A stretch of DNA of 36,285 nucleotides. Source: an uncultured Bacteroidales bacterium (GTDB taxonomy: Bacteria; Bacteroidota; Bacteroidia; Bacteroidales; UBA4417). A program made the position numbers and the translations under genes. The notes below the pieces were generated by a model. It saw only the letters and a program-made list of their open reading frames with translations, made no database searches and had not been told where the DNA came from. Numbering within the stretch: the stretch's first letter is position 1; every line of letters begins with the position of its first letter. Shown piece by piece: positions 8,913 through 20,000 of this stretch. The stretch is from NCBI GenBank assembly GCA_903946925.1, contig CAJAXK010000150.1, forward strand, positions 1 through 36,285, given 5' to 3'.

Positions 8913-8983
8913 GGAATTTGAAAATTTGAAAATGTGGGGATTTGCGGATGTGAAAATTTGAGGATGTGAAAATGTGGGGATTG
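8912..8983. repeat. Second 8-bp phased repeat array (9 units)
   Basis: Nine consecutive 8-mers (gggaattt, gaaaattt, gaaaatgt, ggggattt, gcggatgt and so on) follow the ABC exporter stop codon with no phase slip. They fit the same GRRRATKT pattern as the array at 3616-3727, about 5 kb away. Confidence 0.88.
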
Positions 8984-9016
8984 AATCTGCACCGAAAAGA
9001 TCCTTTACTTATAAAA

Positions 9017-9129
9017 GCCCTGAAAGGGCGGAATTTAATAACCGTGGGTGAAGCCCACAGATAACGTGGGTGAAGCCCACGCATAACCACCGGTGAAGCC
9101 CACGGATAAAAGTACAGCCCTGAAAGGGC
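9017..9129. repeat. Cluster of five small GAA-loop hairpins
   Basis: The two outer elements are identical 13-mers, gccctgaaagggc, at 9017-9029 and 9117-9129, exactly 100 bp apart. Between them lie gtgggtgaagcccac at 9044-9058, cgtgggtgaagcccacg at 9065-9081, and a copy at 9087-9105 whose left arm has diverged. Each intact copy folds into a 5-6 bp stem with a GAA-centred loop. The cluster ends 28 bp before the M20 gene start. It looks like a REP-like palindromic repeat group. Confidence 0.85.
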
Positions 9130-9157
9130 GAAATATCAATACACTGATTCCACAACA

Positions 9158-10360
9158 ATGAAATCACTAATCGAAAAAATAAAAGTTCTTTCTGCAAAAT
9201 TTGCTCCTGATATCATCGGCATCAGGCGGCATTTGCACGCCAATCCCGAATTGTCGGAACTGGAGTTTAAAACCGCAGATTTTATTTGCAAAACACTTGA
9301 AAGTTTCGACATTCCATTTACTCGTAATGTTGGTGGGAATGGAATTGTTGCAAAAATTGAAGGACCAAACCCTCAAAAATCCACCTTTGCACTTAGGGCT
9401 GATATGGATGCCTTGCCAATAAACGAACTCAATACTTTTGAGTATAAATCGCTTAACCCGGGTGTGATGCATGCTTGTGGGCATGATGTCCATGTAGCTT
9501 CGTTGCTGGGAACTTCGAGGATATTGAATGAGTTGCGCCAGCATTTTGAAGGCACAATCCGTTTGATTTTTCAGCCTTCGGAAGAAAAATTTCCCGGTGG
9601 CGCTTTAGCCATGATCAAGGATGGGGTGCTGAAAAACCCGATTCCTGAGCGCATTTACGGCCAACATGTTCTGCCAACCCTCGAAGCCGGCAAAGTCGGT
9701 TTTAAATCAGGGCGTTATATGGCTTCTACCGACGAAATTTACCTCACCGTAAAAGGCAAGGGCGGCCATGCTGCCACACCTGAGCTAAATATTGACCCTG
9801 TTTTAATAGCATCGCATATAATTGTTGCCTTGCAGCAGGTGGTAAGCCGGTTTGCGCCTCCGGGCATACCAACCGTACTTTCCTTCGGACGCGTAATAGC
9901 GGATGGCCGCACCAATATTATCCCATCAGAGGTTAAAATAGATGGGACAATACGTACTTTCGACGAAGCATGGCGGGCCAAAGCACACGAAAAAATCACG
10001 ACACTTGCCAATGGAATGGCCGAAAGCATGGGTGGTTTATGCGAGGTGTTTATTGCAAAAGGTTATCCATTTCTTGTTAATGATGAACTGGCAACAGCCG
10101 AAGCCAAAAAACATGCACAACTATATTTAGGGTCGGAAAATGTGGTTGATCTGGACCAACGTATGACCGCCGAGGATTTTGCCTATTACTCACATATTAT
10201 TCCTGCATGTTTTTACCGTTTGGGCGTTAAAAACCCATCGTGGCCCAATATCCGAAACCTCCACACACCAGAATTTGATGCCGACGAGAGCAGCCTCGAA
10301 ACGGGAATGGGTTTGATGGCTTGGCTAGCAATGGCTGAGTTGCGCATTGGCAAAGATTAG
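9158..10360 (+). CDS. M20 family amidohydrolase (N-acyl amino acid/hippurate hydrolase type)
   Basis: The product is 400 residues with no signal peptide. The catalytic di-metal site is recognisable: MHACGHD (Cys107, His109), QPSEEK with Glu142/143, GQHVLP with His170, and a C-terminal RNLHTPEF His. KGGHAATPE marks the lid/dimerisation domain of the M20D group. Family enzymes remove acyl groups from amino acids (aminoacylase, hippuricase, IAA-amino acid hydrolase); Cys107 as metal ligand is typical of this subgroup. It is cytosolic and appears monocistronic. The leader contains the hairpin cluster at 9017-9129. Confidence 0.94.
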   Translation: MKSLIEKIKVLSAKFAPDIIGIRRHLHANPELSELEFKTADFICKTLESFDIPFTRNVGGNGIVAKIEGPNPQKSTFALRADMDALPINELNTFEYKSLNPGVMHACGHDVHVASLLGTSRILNELRQHFEGTIRLIFQPSEEKFPGGALAMIKDGVLKNPIPERIYGQHVLPTLEAGKVGFKSGRYMASTDEIYLTVKGKGGHAATPELNIDPVLIASHIIVALQQVVSRFAPPGIPTVLSFGRVIADGRTNIIPSEVKIDGTIRTFDEAWRAKAHEKITTLANGMAESMGGLCEVFIAKGYPFLVNDELATAEAKKHAQLYLGSENVVDLDQRMTAEDFAYYSHIIPACFYRLGVKNPSWPNIRNLHTPEFDADESSLETGMGLMAWLAMAELRIGKD

Positions 10361-10771
10361 TGCTGAATTGAAGTTTGGCTGAAATAGTTTCCAAATGCTT
10401 GACAAGCAGTTTTGATACTGTGCCATAAAATTAGAGTGTATTTTTTTTGACTTGGTTTAGTTTAAATGGTATGTATTGCGCGTTTTAAACTGATTGCCAG
10501 ACTAATTATGTCAAACTGCCTGTTGTAATGTGCAATTTATTTTCAGTTGGTGATCATCGTAAATCAGGTTCGTTTAGTAAGGATTAGAACGCTGATAGCG
10601 CTCTTGCAAGCAGCGCGGATATTCACTGATCATGGCTATTTTATCTATCAGTTTGCGTGGTTTTGATTTCGATGTTTGATACATCCAAGTTAAATTAATC
10701 TTAATCTTCAAGCCAATAATTTATATCAATTGTTGTTACAATATTCAAAACTTAAGTCGTCGGGGAACTTT
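10361..10771. other. Intergenic region before the copper ATPase
   Basis: About 410 bp without a gene. After the M20 stop a 5-bp stem (TGCTT-gac-AAGCA, 10396-10408) followed by gtttt could be a weak terminator. Further on, ttgcaagcagcgc beside gatagcgctc makes a short imperfect hairpin. I looked for a CueR-like or CsoR-like operator before the ATPase and found none I can defend. Confidence 0.45.
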
Positions 10772-13486
10772 ATGAGCAGCATCAAAACAGCTACAATGCC
10801 TGTAACGGGCTTAACATGTGTTAATTGCGCTTCTATAATTGATACGAATGTTAAAAAAATGCCAGGTGTAAATAGCGCGAACGTTGATTTTGCCAGCGAA
10901 AAGCTTACGGTAAGTTTCGACCCCGATGTTGTGAACGAAAAAAATATTGTTGATGCAGTAAAACGTATCGGCTATGGGGTTGCCACTGGTAAAGTCGAAT
11001 TGCCCATTGTTGGGATGCAGGATAACACCGATGCTTTAACGCTTGAGAAACTCATTGCCAAACTGGATGGGGTTTTGCATGCCAGTGTTGGTTATGGGAA
11101 CGAGCGTGCAACTATTGAGTACATTCCGGGTATGACAAGTATCGCCGGGCTTGCCGCTGCCATACGTAAATCGGGATTTGATATTGTACTGGCAGGAAAA
11201 ACCGAGCAATTGGAAGATGTTGAAGCCAATGTGCGGGCGGCTGAATTGGTAAAGCAAAAAAAAATACTGCTGGTTGGGCTAATGTTCACAGTGCCGCTCA
11301 TTGTTTATAGCATGGCCCGCGACTTCCGTGTTATTGGGTTTCGTTACGATGAATTTACCATGCTTCTTGCAGCTACCGTAGTGCAGTTTTATGTGGGCTG
11401 GCAGTTTTATGTAGGTGCATTTAAAAGCCTGAGACATGGCAGTGCAAATATGGATGTACTGATAGTTTTGGGGTCATCGGCGGCATATTTTTCAAGCCTG
11501 CTGGTAACGCTTGGCGTAATTGATGGTCCACATGTTTATTTCGAAACCGGGGCTGCAATTATCACCCTTATAAAACTTGGTAAATACCTGGAAGCAGGCG
11601 CAAAAGGAAAAACCTCTGCAGCATTAAAAGCCTTAATGGGGCTGCGTGCCCTTACCGCCATTGTGATCCGCAACGGGGTTGAAACGGAGATTGAAATTGA
11701 AGATGTAGTGGTTGGCGACACCTTGCTTGTGCGGCCCGGCGGTAAAGTTCCTGTTGATGGCATTATCATCGAAGGCCATTCCGCTTTCGACGAGGCAATG
11801 TTGACAGGCGAATCCATGCCAGTGAGCAAAGGCCCTGGCGATGAGGTAATTGGTGCAACTATAAACCGCGAGGGTTTGGTAAAATTTGAAGCTACCAAAG
11901 TTGGTAAAAACACTGCATTGGCACAGATTATCAGGCTGGTGCAGGAAGCGCAGGGAAGCAAAGCACCAATACAGGAACTTACTGACAAGATTGGGAAATA
12001 TTTTGTCCCAATAATAATTGCAATTGCAATTTTCACCTTTTTGGGATGGTTTTTTGTTGCACAAACCAATTGGATTGGAGCCATGATAAATGCCATTGCC
12101 GTACTGGTGATTGCCTGCCCTTGTGCAATTGGGCTTGCTACGCCAACAGCAATTATGGTTGGGACTTCTAAGGGTGCCGGGAATGGGATTTTATTTAAGA
12201 ACAGCGAAATACTCGAACGCGCTGGGAGGGTTGATATTGTTGTGTTTGATAAAACCGGGACTTTAACAAATGGCGAACCAGAGGTAACGGATATTGTTGC
12301 CCTAAATTCGCGGAATGTTGACCAAGTGTTGCGGTTAGCCGGCAGTGCCGAGCGTGGATCCGAGCACCCTTTGGGGAAGGCTTTGGTGAAAGCAGCCCAG
12401 GAAAAAGGCTTAACACTATCCAGCACGAAGCAATTCAGGGCATTTGGGGGTTTTGGAATAAGGGCAACGGTAGAAGGTGAAACCGTAATAGTGGGCAACC
12501 TGCGGATGATGCAAAATGAAGGGGTTTATACCGATGCTTTTAAACCCGAAGTTATTAGGCTGCAAGCCGAAGGGAAAACTGCCATGGTGGTTGCCATAAA
12601 ACCCTTTGGTAGCATTGAACCATCCGTTGCAATAGGGATTATAGCCGTAGCCGATACTTTAAAGCCTGGGGCAAAGGAAGCAATTGCCAATCTGCAAAAA
12701 CTTGGTATCGAAATTCTTATGGTTACAGGCGACAACAAAAGTACGGCAAACGCCATTGCAAGCCAGGTTGGGATAAAAACTGTGTTGGCCGAAGTGCTGC
12801 CTTCCGAAAAGGCTGATGCCATTAAAAATTTGCAATTGACTGGGACTTCAGGAAAAACCGGAAACTATCAGGTAGCCATGGTAGGCGATGGCATAAACGA
12901 TGCTCCGGCATTGGCACAGGCTGATGTTGGCATTGCCATTGGAACCGGTACCGATATTGCCATGGCAGCCGCTGGAATTACGCTGATCAGTGGCGATTTA
13001 TCGGGCGTTGGCAAGGCAATTTCACTATCGCGGGGTACTTCACAAACCATTGTACAGAACCTTATTTGGGCATTGATTTACAATATAGCCTTAATACCTA
13101 TTGCCGCTTTTGGTTTGCTAAGCCCTATGTTTGCAGCCGGGGCAATGGCTTTTAGTTCCATTTTTGTAGTAACCAACAGTCTTCGATTACGCGCATTTAA
13201 AGTAATGTCGTTTACACCTCCCAAATCGCTGTTCCATCAAGTTGTTCAACTCTTGCCTCATTTAGTCCTACCAGCGGTTGCCTTGCTTGTACTTATTGCA
13301 GGGCCGTTGATACTGATGCCAGGCAATGGAATGGAAATAAATGGCATGCATACATTGGCAGCCACACCAATATCCGGTTTTATGATGGTGCTTTTCAATG
13401 TGTTGGTGGCACTCTCATTATTTTCCATCCCTGTTTTCCTGTATATCTTTTTCAGGAAAAGCAAAGGGGATAAAGGGGTTGGGTAG
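10772..13486 (+). CDS. copA: CopA-type copper-translocating P1B ATPase
   Basis: The start is taken as ATG 10772 (904 residues) because ggggaa lies upstream and the first HMA domain begins right after; a TTG start at 10730 is less likely. HMA 1 has GLTCVNC with Cys16 and Cys19. A second HMA-like fold (about 73-140) has lost its cysteines, with GMQDNTDA where CxxC belongs. The transmembrane metal motif CPC is at 449-451, the phosphorylated Asp is 493 in [18 protein letters not shown] is the nucleotide-binding HP motif, and [10 protein letters not shown] is the hinge. The protein runs about 95 residues past the usual end with two more hydrophobic helices and a Met-rich loop ([12 protein letters not shown]). 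It should export Cu(I); no chaperone or regulator gene adjoins. Confidence 0.95.
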   Translation: MSSIKTATMPVTGLTCVNCASIIDTNVKKMPGVNSANVDFASEKLTVSFDPDVVNEKNIVDAVKRIGYGVATGKVELPIVGMQDNTDALTLEKLIAKLDGVLHASVGYGNERATIEYIPGMTSIAGLAAAIRKSGFDIVLAGKTEQLEDVEANVRAAELVKQKKILLVGLMFTVPLIVYSMARDFRVIGFRYDEFTMLLAATVVQFYVGWQFYVGAFKSLRHGSANMDVLIVLGSSAAYFSSLLVTLGVIDGPHVYFETGAAIITLIKLGKYLEAGAKGKTSAALKALMGLRALTAIVIRNGVETEIEIEDVVVGDTLLVRPGGKVPVDGIIIEGHSAFDEAMLTGESMPVSKGPGDEVIGATINREGLVKFEATKVGKNTALAQIIRLVQEAQGSKAPIQELTDKIGKYFVPIIIAIAIFTFLGWFFVAQTNWIGAMINAIAVLVIACPCAIGLATPTAIMVGTSKGAGNGILFKNSEILERAGRVDIVVFDKTGTLTNGEPEVTDIVALNSRNVDQVLRLAGSAERGSEHPLGKALVKAAQEKGLTLSSTKQFRAFGGFGIRATVEGETVIVGNLRMMQNEGVYTDAFKPEVIRLQAEGKTAMVVAIKPFGSIEPSVAIGIIAVADTLKPGAKEAIANLQKLGIEILMVTGDNKSTANAIASQVGIKTVLAEVLPSEKADAIKNLQLTGTSGKTGNYQVAMVGDGINDAPALAQADVGIAIGTGTDIAMAAAGITLISGDLSGVGKAISLSRGTSQTIVQNLIWALIYNIALIPIAAFGLLSPMFAAGAMAFSSIFVVTNSLRLRAFKVMSFTPPKSLFHQVVQLLPHLVLPAVALLVLIAGPLILMPGNGMEINGMHTLAATPISGFMMVLFNVLVALSLFSIPVFLYIFFRKSKGDKGVG

Positions 13487-13509
13487 GAAGTGTGGTTATT
13501 GATGATTCT

Positions 13510-13534
13510 GCTTTTTAAACAGGAAATAAAAAGC
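13510..13534 (+). terminator. Possible terminator hairpin after copA
   Basis: GCTTTTTA at 13510-13517 and TAAAAAGC at 13527-13534 form an 8-bp stem with a 9-nt loop, 24 bp after the copA stop. The stem is AT-rich and has no U-tract after it, so this is tentative. Confidence 0.35.
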
Positions 13535-13670
13535 CCTTCGTATAAAGTGAAACTCATGAATAAAGCACCACTTTTTAGCCAGAGAATTAAACTATCGGCT
13601 AAATAAAAGCAAACAAATCCTGCGTGGTTCAAACACAACTTTGGAATTTGATTTAAACAAATTACCTAAG

Positions 13671-13699
13671 TTGTAAATTGCTTTTAAATTGTATCTTTG
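13671..13699 (+). promoter_or_regulatory. Bacteroidota-type promoter upstream of the alpha-2-macroglobulin gene
   Basis: TTG at 13671-13673, an 18-bp spacer and TATCTTTG at 13692-13699 match TTG-N(17-23)-TAnnTTTG. The next gene on this strand begins at 14009, so the transcript would carry a leader of about 300 nt. Confidence 0.55.
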
Positions 13700-14008
13700 A
13701 TAGATTGAACACAACTATTCAGCCGTTACCTCCTTGATGTGTATCGTTGTGAATTGCATTTAGAAACTTAAAACTTAACAGCAGTAATTTATCCCGTTTT
13801 GAAAATAGCGACCACAATAAAAACCAACAACAAATAGTTTATCAAAAGGCATATTGCCACTGGCTTCCCCTTTGTTGAAATCGTGAAATGGGATGTTTAA
13901 AAACCGGAACATGCAAATCCTCAGTTTTCTAAAGGAAAAGAAAACCTTTTCACACCCGCTTACCTTCAAATTGTATAATTTTATCCTTTTCGGTTAAACC
14001 CATCATTT
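13700..14008 (+). other. Long leader before the alpha-2-macroglobulin gene
   Basis: About 300 bp lie between the candidate promoter and the start codon. There is only a tiny open frame (8 codons near 13738) and no recognisable riboswitch fold. A 64-codon minus-strand frame across it lacks protein-like composition. If the promoter is right, this is untranslated leader; otherwise a closer promoter was missed. Confidence 0.4.
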
Positions 14009-17000
14009 ATGAAAAAGTATCTCTTTATCATCGGCCTGTTTTTAAGTTTAAATGCCATGGCACAAAACCAATATAAGATTGAATGGCAGCAGGTTGACTC
14101 GTTGGTAGCCTTGGGCCAATCGCAATCGGCACTCGATTTGGTAACAAGTGTGTACGAACAATCCAAATCTGCCGGACAAGCTGATCAGTTCCTTAAATCC
14201 TCCATTTATCGTATGAAATTGGAAGCCGATTTTCAGGAAGATTACTTCGAAAAGAGCATTGCCCGCACCCAAACCGAAATAGTATCGGCAAAAGCCCCGG
14301 TGAAGCAAATCCTACATTCCATATTGGCGGAACTTTACTGGCAATATTACCAAAGCAACCGCTGGAAAATACTGCAACGCAGCGAAACCAAAGGCTTGGT
14401 TAGCGACGACATTAAAACCTGGGATTTTACCAAATTGGTTGCTGCCTGTATGCACAACTATGCTTTCTCCCTTACCGATAAGGATTTGCTAAAATTTACG
14501 ACCCTTTCTTCCTTTTCCGAAATTATTTTAAAACAAAAGGATTCCGAAAAATTCAGACCCACTTTATTTGATTTCCTGGCTCACCGTGCCATTGATTTTT
14601 ACACTTCCGCTGAAGCTGGATTAACAAAACCCGCCAATACTTTTTTGTTGGATAAACCGGATTATTTTTCGGCATCTAACGATTTTGCTGCTTTCGCTAT
14701 TGTTTCGCCCGACACACTTTCGTTTGAATATCAGGCTTTGAAACTTTATCAGGAAGTTATTGCGATGCATGTATTGGATAAAGACCCGACAGCCTTGGTG
14801 GATGTTGATTTGGAACGACTTGCGTACGTGCATGGAAACAGCACATTACCCTTAAAGGACAGCCTTTATCTGGCTGCACTTTACAAATTGGAAAGCCGGT
14901 ACAAAAACCACCCATCATCAACGGAGGTTGCTTATCAAATTGCCTCGCAGTTAATCAGCCATGATGAGGAAGCAACACCATATTACGAAGAAGAAGTACC
15001 CGTTCAATCCATTCCTGATTCCCATAAATGGGATAAAAAACAAGCCATCGAAGTATGCGAAGCGGCCATAAGCCGTTTCCCGGATAGTTTTGGGGCTAAA
15101 AATTGCCGTTTCCTGATTGAGCGAATCAAGCAGCCTTCGTTGTTTATTACTTCAAATTATGCAAGTATTCCCAATAAGCCTTCGTTGGCTTTGGTGAGCT
15201 ACCAAAATTTAACAAAAGTATATTTCCGTTTGGTAAAAATTGATCCTGAAACCGATCGGGATTTGCAAGAAAAACAGATGGAAGTCCGGCTGGCGAAATA
15301 CCTTTCCCTCAAAGCCCAAAAAACATGGGAACAGCTGCTTCCTGATGATGGCGATTACAGGAGCCACTCAACCGAGATACGCATCCCGGAATTGAAACCT
15401 GGCTATTATGTTTTGTTGGCAAGCAACGATGCTTCTTTCCCAAATAAGTCGGCCATTGTAACCGCAACCACCTTTTGGGCCAGCAATATCAGCTACCTGA
15501 GCAGGAAGAATCTTAATGGCGATAATGAAATTGTGGTTTTGGACCGCAACTCCGGGCAGCCGCTTTCCGGCATCAAAGTACAGTCTTTTTACCGCGAGTA
15601 TAAACCCGGAACCCGAAAATATGAAAGCGTTGCAGGGGAGGTTTTTGTTTCGGATAAGTCGGGGATGGTCAATATTCCTGCAAAAGGCGAGAACTGGAGA
15701 AACAACCAGTTTTATCTGGTTTTTAGTTCAAAAACCGACTTGCTGATAACAGAAAGTTACTTTTCGGGATATTCGTACCGCAATAACGAACCCAAAACCA
15801 GTGTAGAAACCCACTTTTTTACTGACAGGGCAATTTACCGTCCCGGACAAACAATTTACTTTAAAGGGATTGTGTTGGAGCGCACAGGTGATGATGTAAA
15901 AATTAAAACCGATAGCAAAACCGAAGTCATTTTGTATGATGTCAACGTACAGGTGCTTTCGAAACAAAGCCATGTTACCAATGATTTTGGTTCGTTCAGC
16001 GGGAATTTTATTGCACCTCAAAACGTGCTGACAGGGCAAATGACCATCCGTTGCGAAACTGGTTCGGTTTCGGTTCAGGTGGAAGAATATAAGAGGCCAA
16101 AATTTGAAGTAACCTTCGAGCCGGTTAAAGGCTCGTACAAATTAGGCGAAACCATTGCTGCCAAAGGGAAAGCTACAGCGTATGCCGGAAGTATGGTTTC
16201 CGATGCCAAAGTTGCTTACCGTGTGGTGCGGATGGCCCGTTTCCCCAATTGGTGGGGTTGGCGCGGAATGCCTATCTCTGATGAAATGGAAATCGCGAAT
16301 GGCGAAACTGCTACTGGCAGCGATGGCTCGTTTACAATAAATTTCCTTGCTATCCCCGACCTTTCGGTTGACCGAAAAACCGATCCTGTGTTCACTTACA
16401 CGGTTTATGCCGATGTTACCGATATAAATGGCGAAAGCCACACCGGAGAAACCGGGATTTCGGTTGGCTATAATGCCCTTTTGGTGAAAACCGATATTGC
16501 CGATGATGTAAACCTTGAAAAAGAAATGCAGTTTACACTCAGCACCACCAACCTGAACGGGGAAACAGAAGCTGCAACAGGAAGTATTACCATTTCGAAA
16601 CTTACAAAACCCGATCAGGTTTTATACACGCGCAAATGGTCACGACCCGACAGGTTTGTGATGACGAAGGAAGAATTTGCAAAAGATTTTCCCGGCGAAG
16701 TGTTTAAAGATGAAGACGATGTGGCAACCTGGGCAAAGTCGGCTACTATGTTTAGCGCAAATTTCAAAACACCTACCGATTCGCTTTTTAAAATGGGAAA
16801 TGCATTTGAAGCTGGAATGTACGTTTTGGAACTAAAAACAAAAGATGCTTTTGGACAGGAAGTTTTGTATAAAAAATATTTTAATGCATTTCAGCCAAAA
16901 GCCCAAATTTGCGAGGCGGTTTCCCCGGCATTTTTCACCTTGCTCACCCCAACCTTGGAACCTGGTGAAGAAGCAAAATTCCTTATCGGCACACCAGTTA

Positions 17001-20000
17001 AAAATGCGTACATCATCTACGAAGTCCTTCATAAGGAAAAAGTGGTAAGCCGCCAAATACTTAACCTTAGCAACGAACAAAAACTTATAAGCATACCGGT
17101 AAAAGAGGAATATCGTGGCAACTTCGCCATCAGCCTTTCGTTTGTGAAAAACAACCGTACATTTTTGGTTAGTAAGCTGATTAATGTGCCATACACCAAT
17201 AAAAAGCTTGACATCAGTTTTGCTACTTTCCGCAATAAATTGCTGCCGGGGCAGGACGAAGAATGGCAAATTACCCTTCGCGACAGCAAAGGCGAAAAAG
17301 CTGTTGCAGAAATGCTTGCCGGAATGTATGATGCTTCCCTTGACGAATTTGCTCCACATAATTGGTATTTTAACATTTTCAGGTCCTTTTATGGAACCCA
17401 ATTCTGGGACGACAACCGCTTTTTCAGAATCACCAACAGCAACCAGTTTTTTTATCCTGAAATGTACGATTCCACCGCTGCACACGAATACGATCAATTA
17501 AATTGGTTTGGATTCAACTTCGGTTATTATGGAGGAAGACCTAGAATAATGGCTAGTAGCAAAAGTCTTCAAATGGATGCAGCAAATGTCCAGGAAAGCA
17601 TTCCTCCACCCCCTCCGCCACCTGGGAGTAGCGGCGAAAAATCTGATTTCTATGCCCCATCGCTCTCACAAGCTGAGATGCGAGATGTTTTGGGAGGCTC
17701 AAAAGTAAAATTTGTTGCTCCGGTCCTTACAACAGAAGAGGTATTTGACGAGCCAAAATCAGTGGGTGCTCCAATAATCCAAATTCGTAAAAACCTTAAC
17801 GAAACAGCATTTTTCTTCCCCCAGCTTGCCACAAACCAAAATGGCGAAATAGTTATAAAATTTAAAGCTCCCGAAGCGCTTACCCGTTGGAAAATGATGG
17901 GATTGGCTTATACCAAGGACCTTAAATTTGGTCAGATTGAGAAATCATTGGTAACCCAAAAGGATTTGATGGTTTTTACCAATGCGCCGCGTTTCCTTCG
18001 CGAAGGCGACATAATGGATTTTTCTGCAAAAGTTTCAAATATCAGCCAAAGCGATCTTGCGGGAAATGCTGAATTGCACTTTTTCGATGCCTTGACCATG
18101 AAACCCATTGATGAAATGCTGAGTTTGAAACAATCCAATGTTTCGTTTTCAGTGGCAAAAGGCTTAAGTTCTGCAGTAAGCTGGAAAATCAGTATTCCGG
18201 AAGGTTTGCAAGCTGTTATTTACCGGATTACAGCCACAGCGGGAACTTTCAGCGATGGCGAGGAAGCAGCAATCCCGGTGCTTACCAACCGAATGTTAGT
18301 TACCGAATCCATGCCGCTTCCGGTAAACGGGATGCAGGAAAAGAAATTTAACTTCGAAAAACTTACCAATTCCGGCAAGGCAGGTTCTACTCTTCGCAAT
18401 TACAGGCTTACACTCGAATATACTTCCAACCCGGCCTGGTACGCGGTTCAAGCCCTTCCTTATTTGATGGAATATCCGTACGAATGTGCCGAGCAGATTT
18501 TCAGCCGCTATTATGCCAACAGCCTCGCAACACATATCGCCAACAGCGACCCAAAAATCAAACGTGTGTTCGAAAGCTGGAAAACGATAACACCCGATGC
18601 CTTAAAATCGAACCTCGAAAAAAACGAAGAACTGAAATCGGTGCTTTTGCAGGAAAGTCCTTGGGTGCGCGAAGCCACCAACGAAACCGAGCGGAAACAA
18701 CGCATCGCACTGCTTTTCGACCTCAACCGCATGGCTTCGGAACAAAACTCGGCTTTAAAAAAACTGCGCGACATGCAAAGCTCCAACGGTGGCTGGCCTT
18801 GGTTCCAGGGAATGCCCGAAAGCCGATATATCACCCAACATATCGTTACCGGACTTGGCCACCTTTATTACCTCGAAGTGCTAAATCCATCGGGAAATAA
18901 TGAAATACATGAAATGCTGAAAAAGGCAATCGCATATCTGGACCAAGAAGTTAAAACCGATTTCGAAAAATTAAAATCAAACGATAAAGAGTACCTGAAA
19001 AACAACCACTTGGGATACGAGGAAATCCAATACCTGTATTCACGCACTTATTTCCTTGCCGATTTCCCGGTAGCGAAGGAATACAGTGAAATGCTTGAGT
19101 ATTATAAAACACAATCCACAAAATACTGGAATACACAGAATAACTACATGAAAGCCATGGTCGCCTTGTACCTGAACCGTTTTGGCGATGAAAAAACCGC
19201 GATGCTTGTATTGCGTTCGCTGAAAGAAAACGCTTTGCATAACGAGGAAATGGGGATGTATTGGCGTAACGAACAGCGTGGCTGGAACTGGTATCAGGCT
19301 CCGGTTGAAACCCAGGCACTGCTTATAGAAGCCTTCGATGAGGTAGGCAACGACCAGAAATCGGTGGAGGAAATGAAAATATGGTTGCTCAAGCAGAAAC
19401 AGACCCAGGACTGGAAAACTACCAAAGCCACAACCGAAGCTGTATATGCCCTGTTGCTCCGTGGAACTTCCTTGCTGGCATCCGATAAGCAAGTTGAGGT
19501 TACGCTTGGCGGCGAAAAAGTTGATCTATACAAACAAGATGGCTCAAAACCCGAAGCGGGAACTGGATATTTTAAAACAAGCTGGGATGCATCGGCAATT
19601 AAACCCGAAATGGGAAAAGTAACGGTAAAAAACCCAAATCCTACAGTAGCCTGGGGCGCAATATACTGGCAGTATTTCGAACAGCTTGATAAAATCACAC
19701 CTGCCGAAACCCCGCTTAAACTGTCTAAAAAACTCTTTCGAGAAATCAACACTCCAACTGGTCCGGTTATTGAACCAATTACTGAAAATACAAATGTTAA
19801 AGTTGGCGATAAAATTGTGGTGCGTGTAGAACTGCGCTCCGACCGCGATATGGAATACATCCATTTGAAGGATATGCGCGCATCTGCTTTTGAGCCTGTA
19901 AATGTGCTTTCGGGATATCGTTATCAGGATGGTTTGGGCTATTACGAATCCACACGCGATGCTTCAACCAACTTCTTTATTTACTATCTGCCCAAAGGCA

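Noticed and set aside
10590-10630. Metal-responsive operator (CueR or CsoR type) before copA
   Set aside because: The cttgcaag/gcgct palindromes are short and do not match known operator patterns; no regulator gene is adjacent.
11536-12498. 320-codon minus-strand open frame inside copA
   Set aside because: It is antisense to clear P-type ATPase motifs; its Ser/Pro/Thr/Ile-rich composition is what the reverse of a coding frame gives, and no start signal supports it.
19294-19860. 188-codon minus-strand frame inside the alpha-2-macroglobulin gene
   Set aside because: Antisense shadow of a well-supported gene with no recognisable domain.
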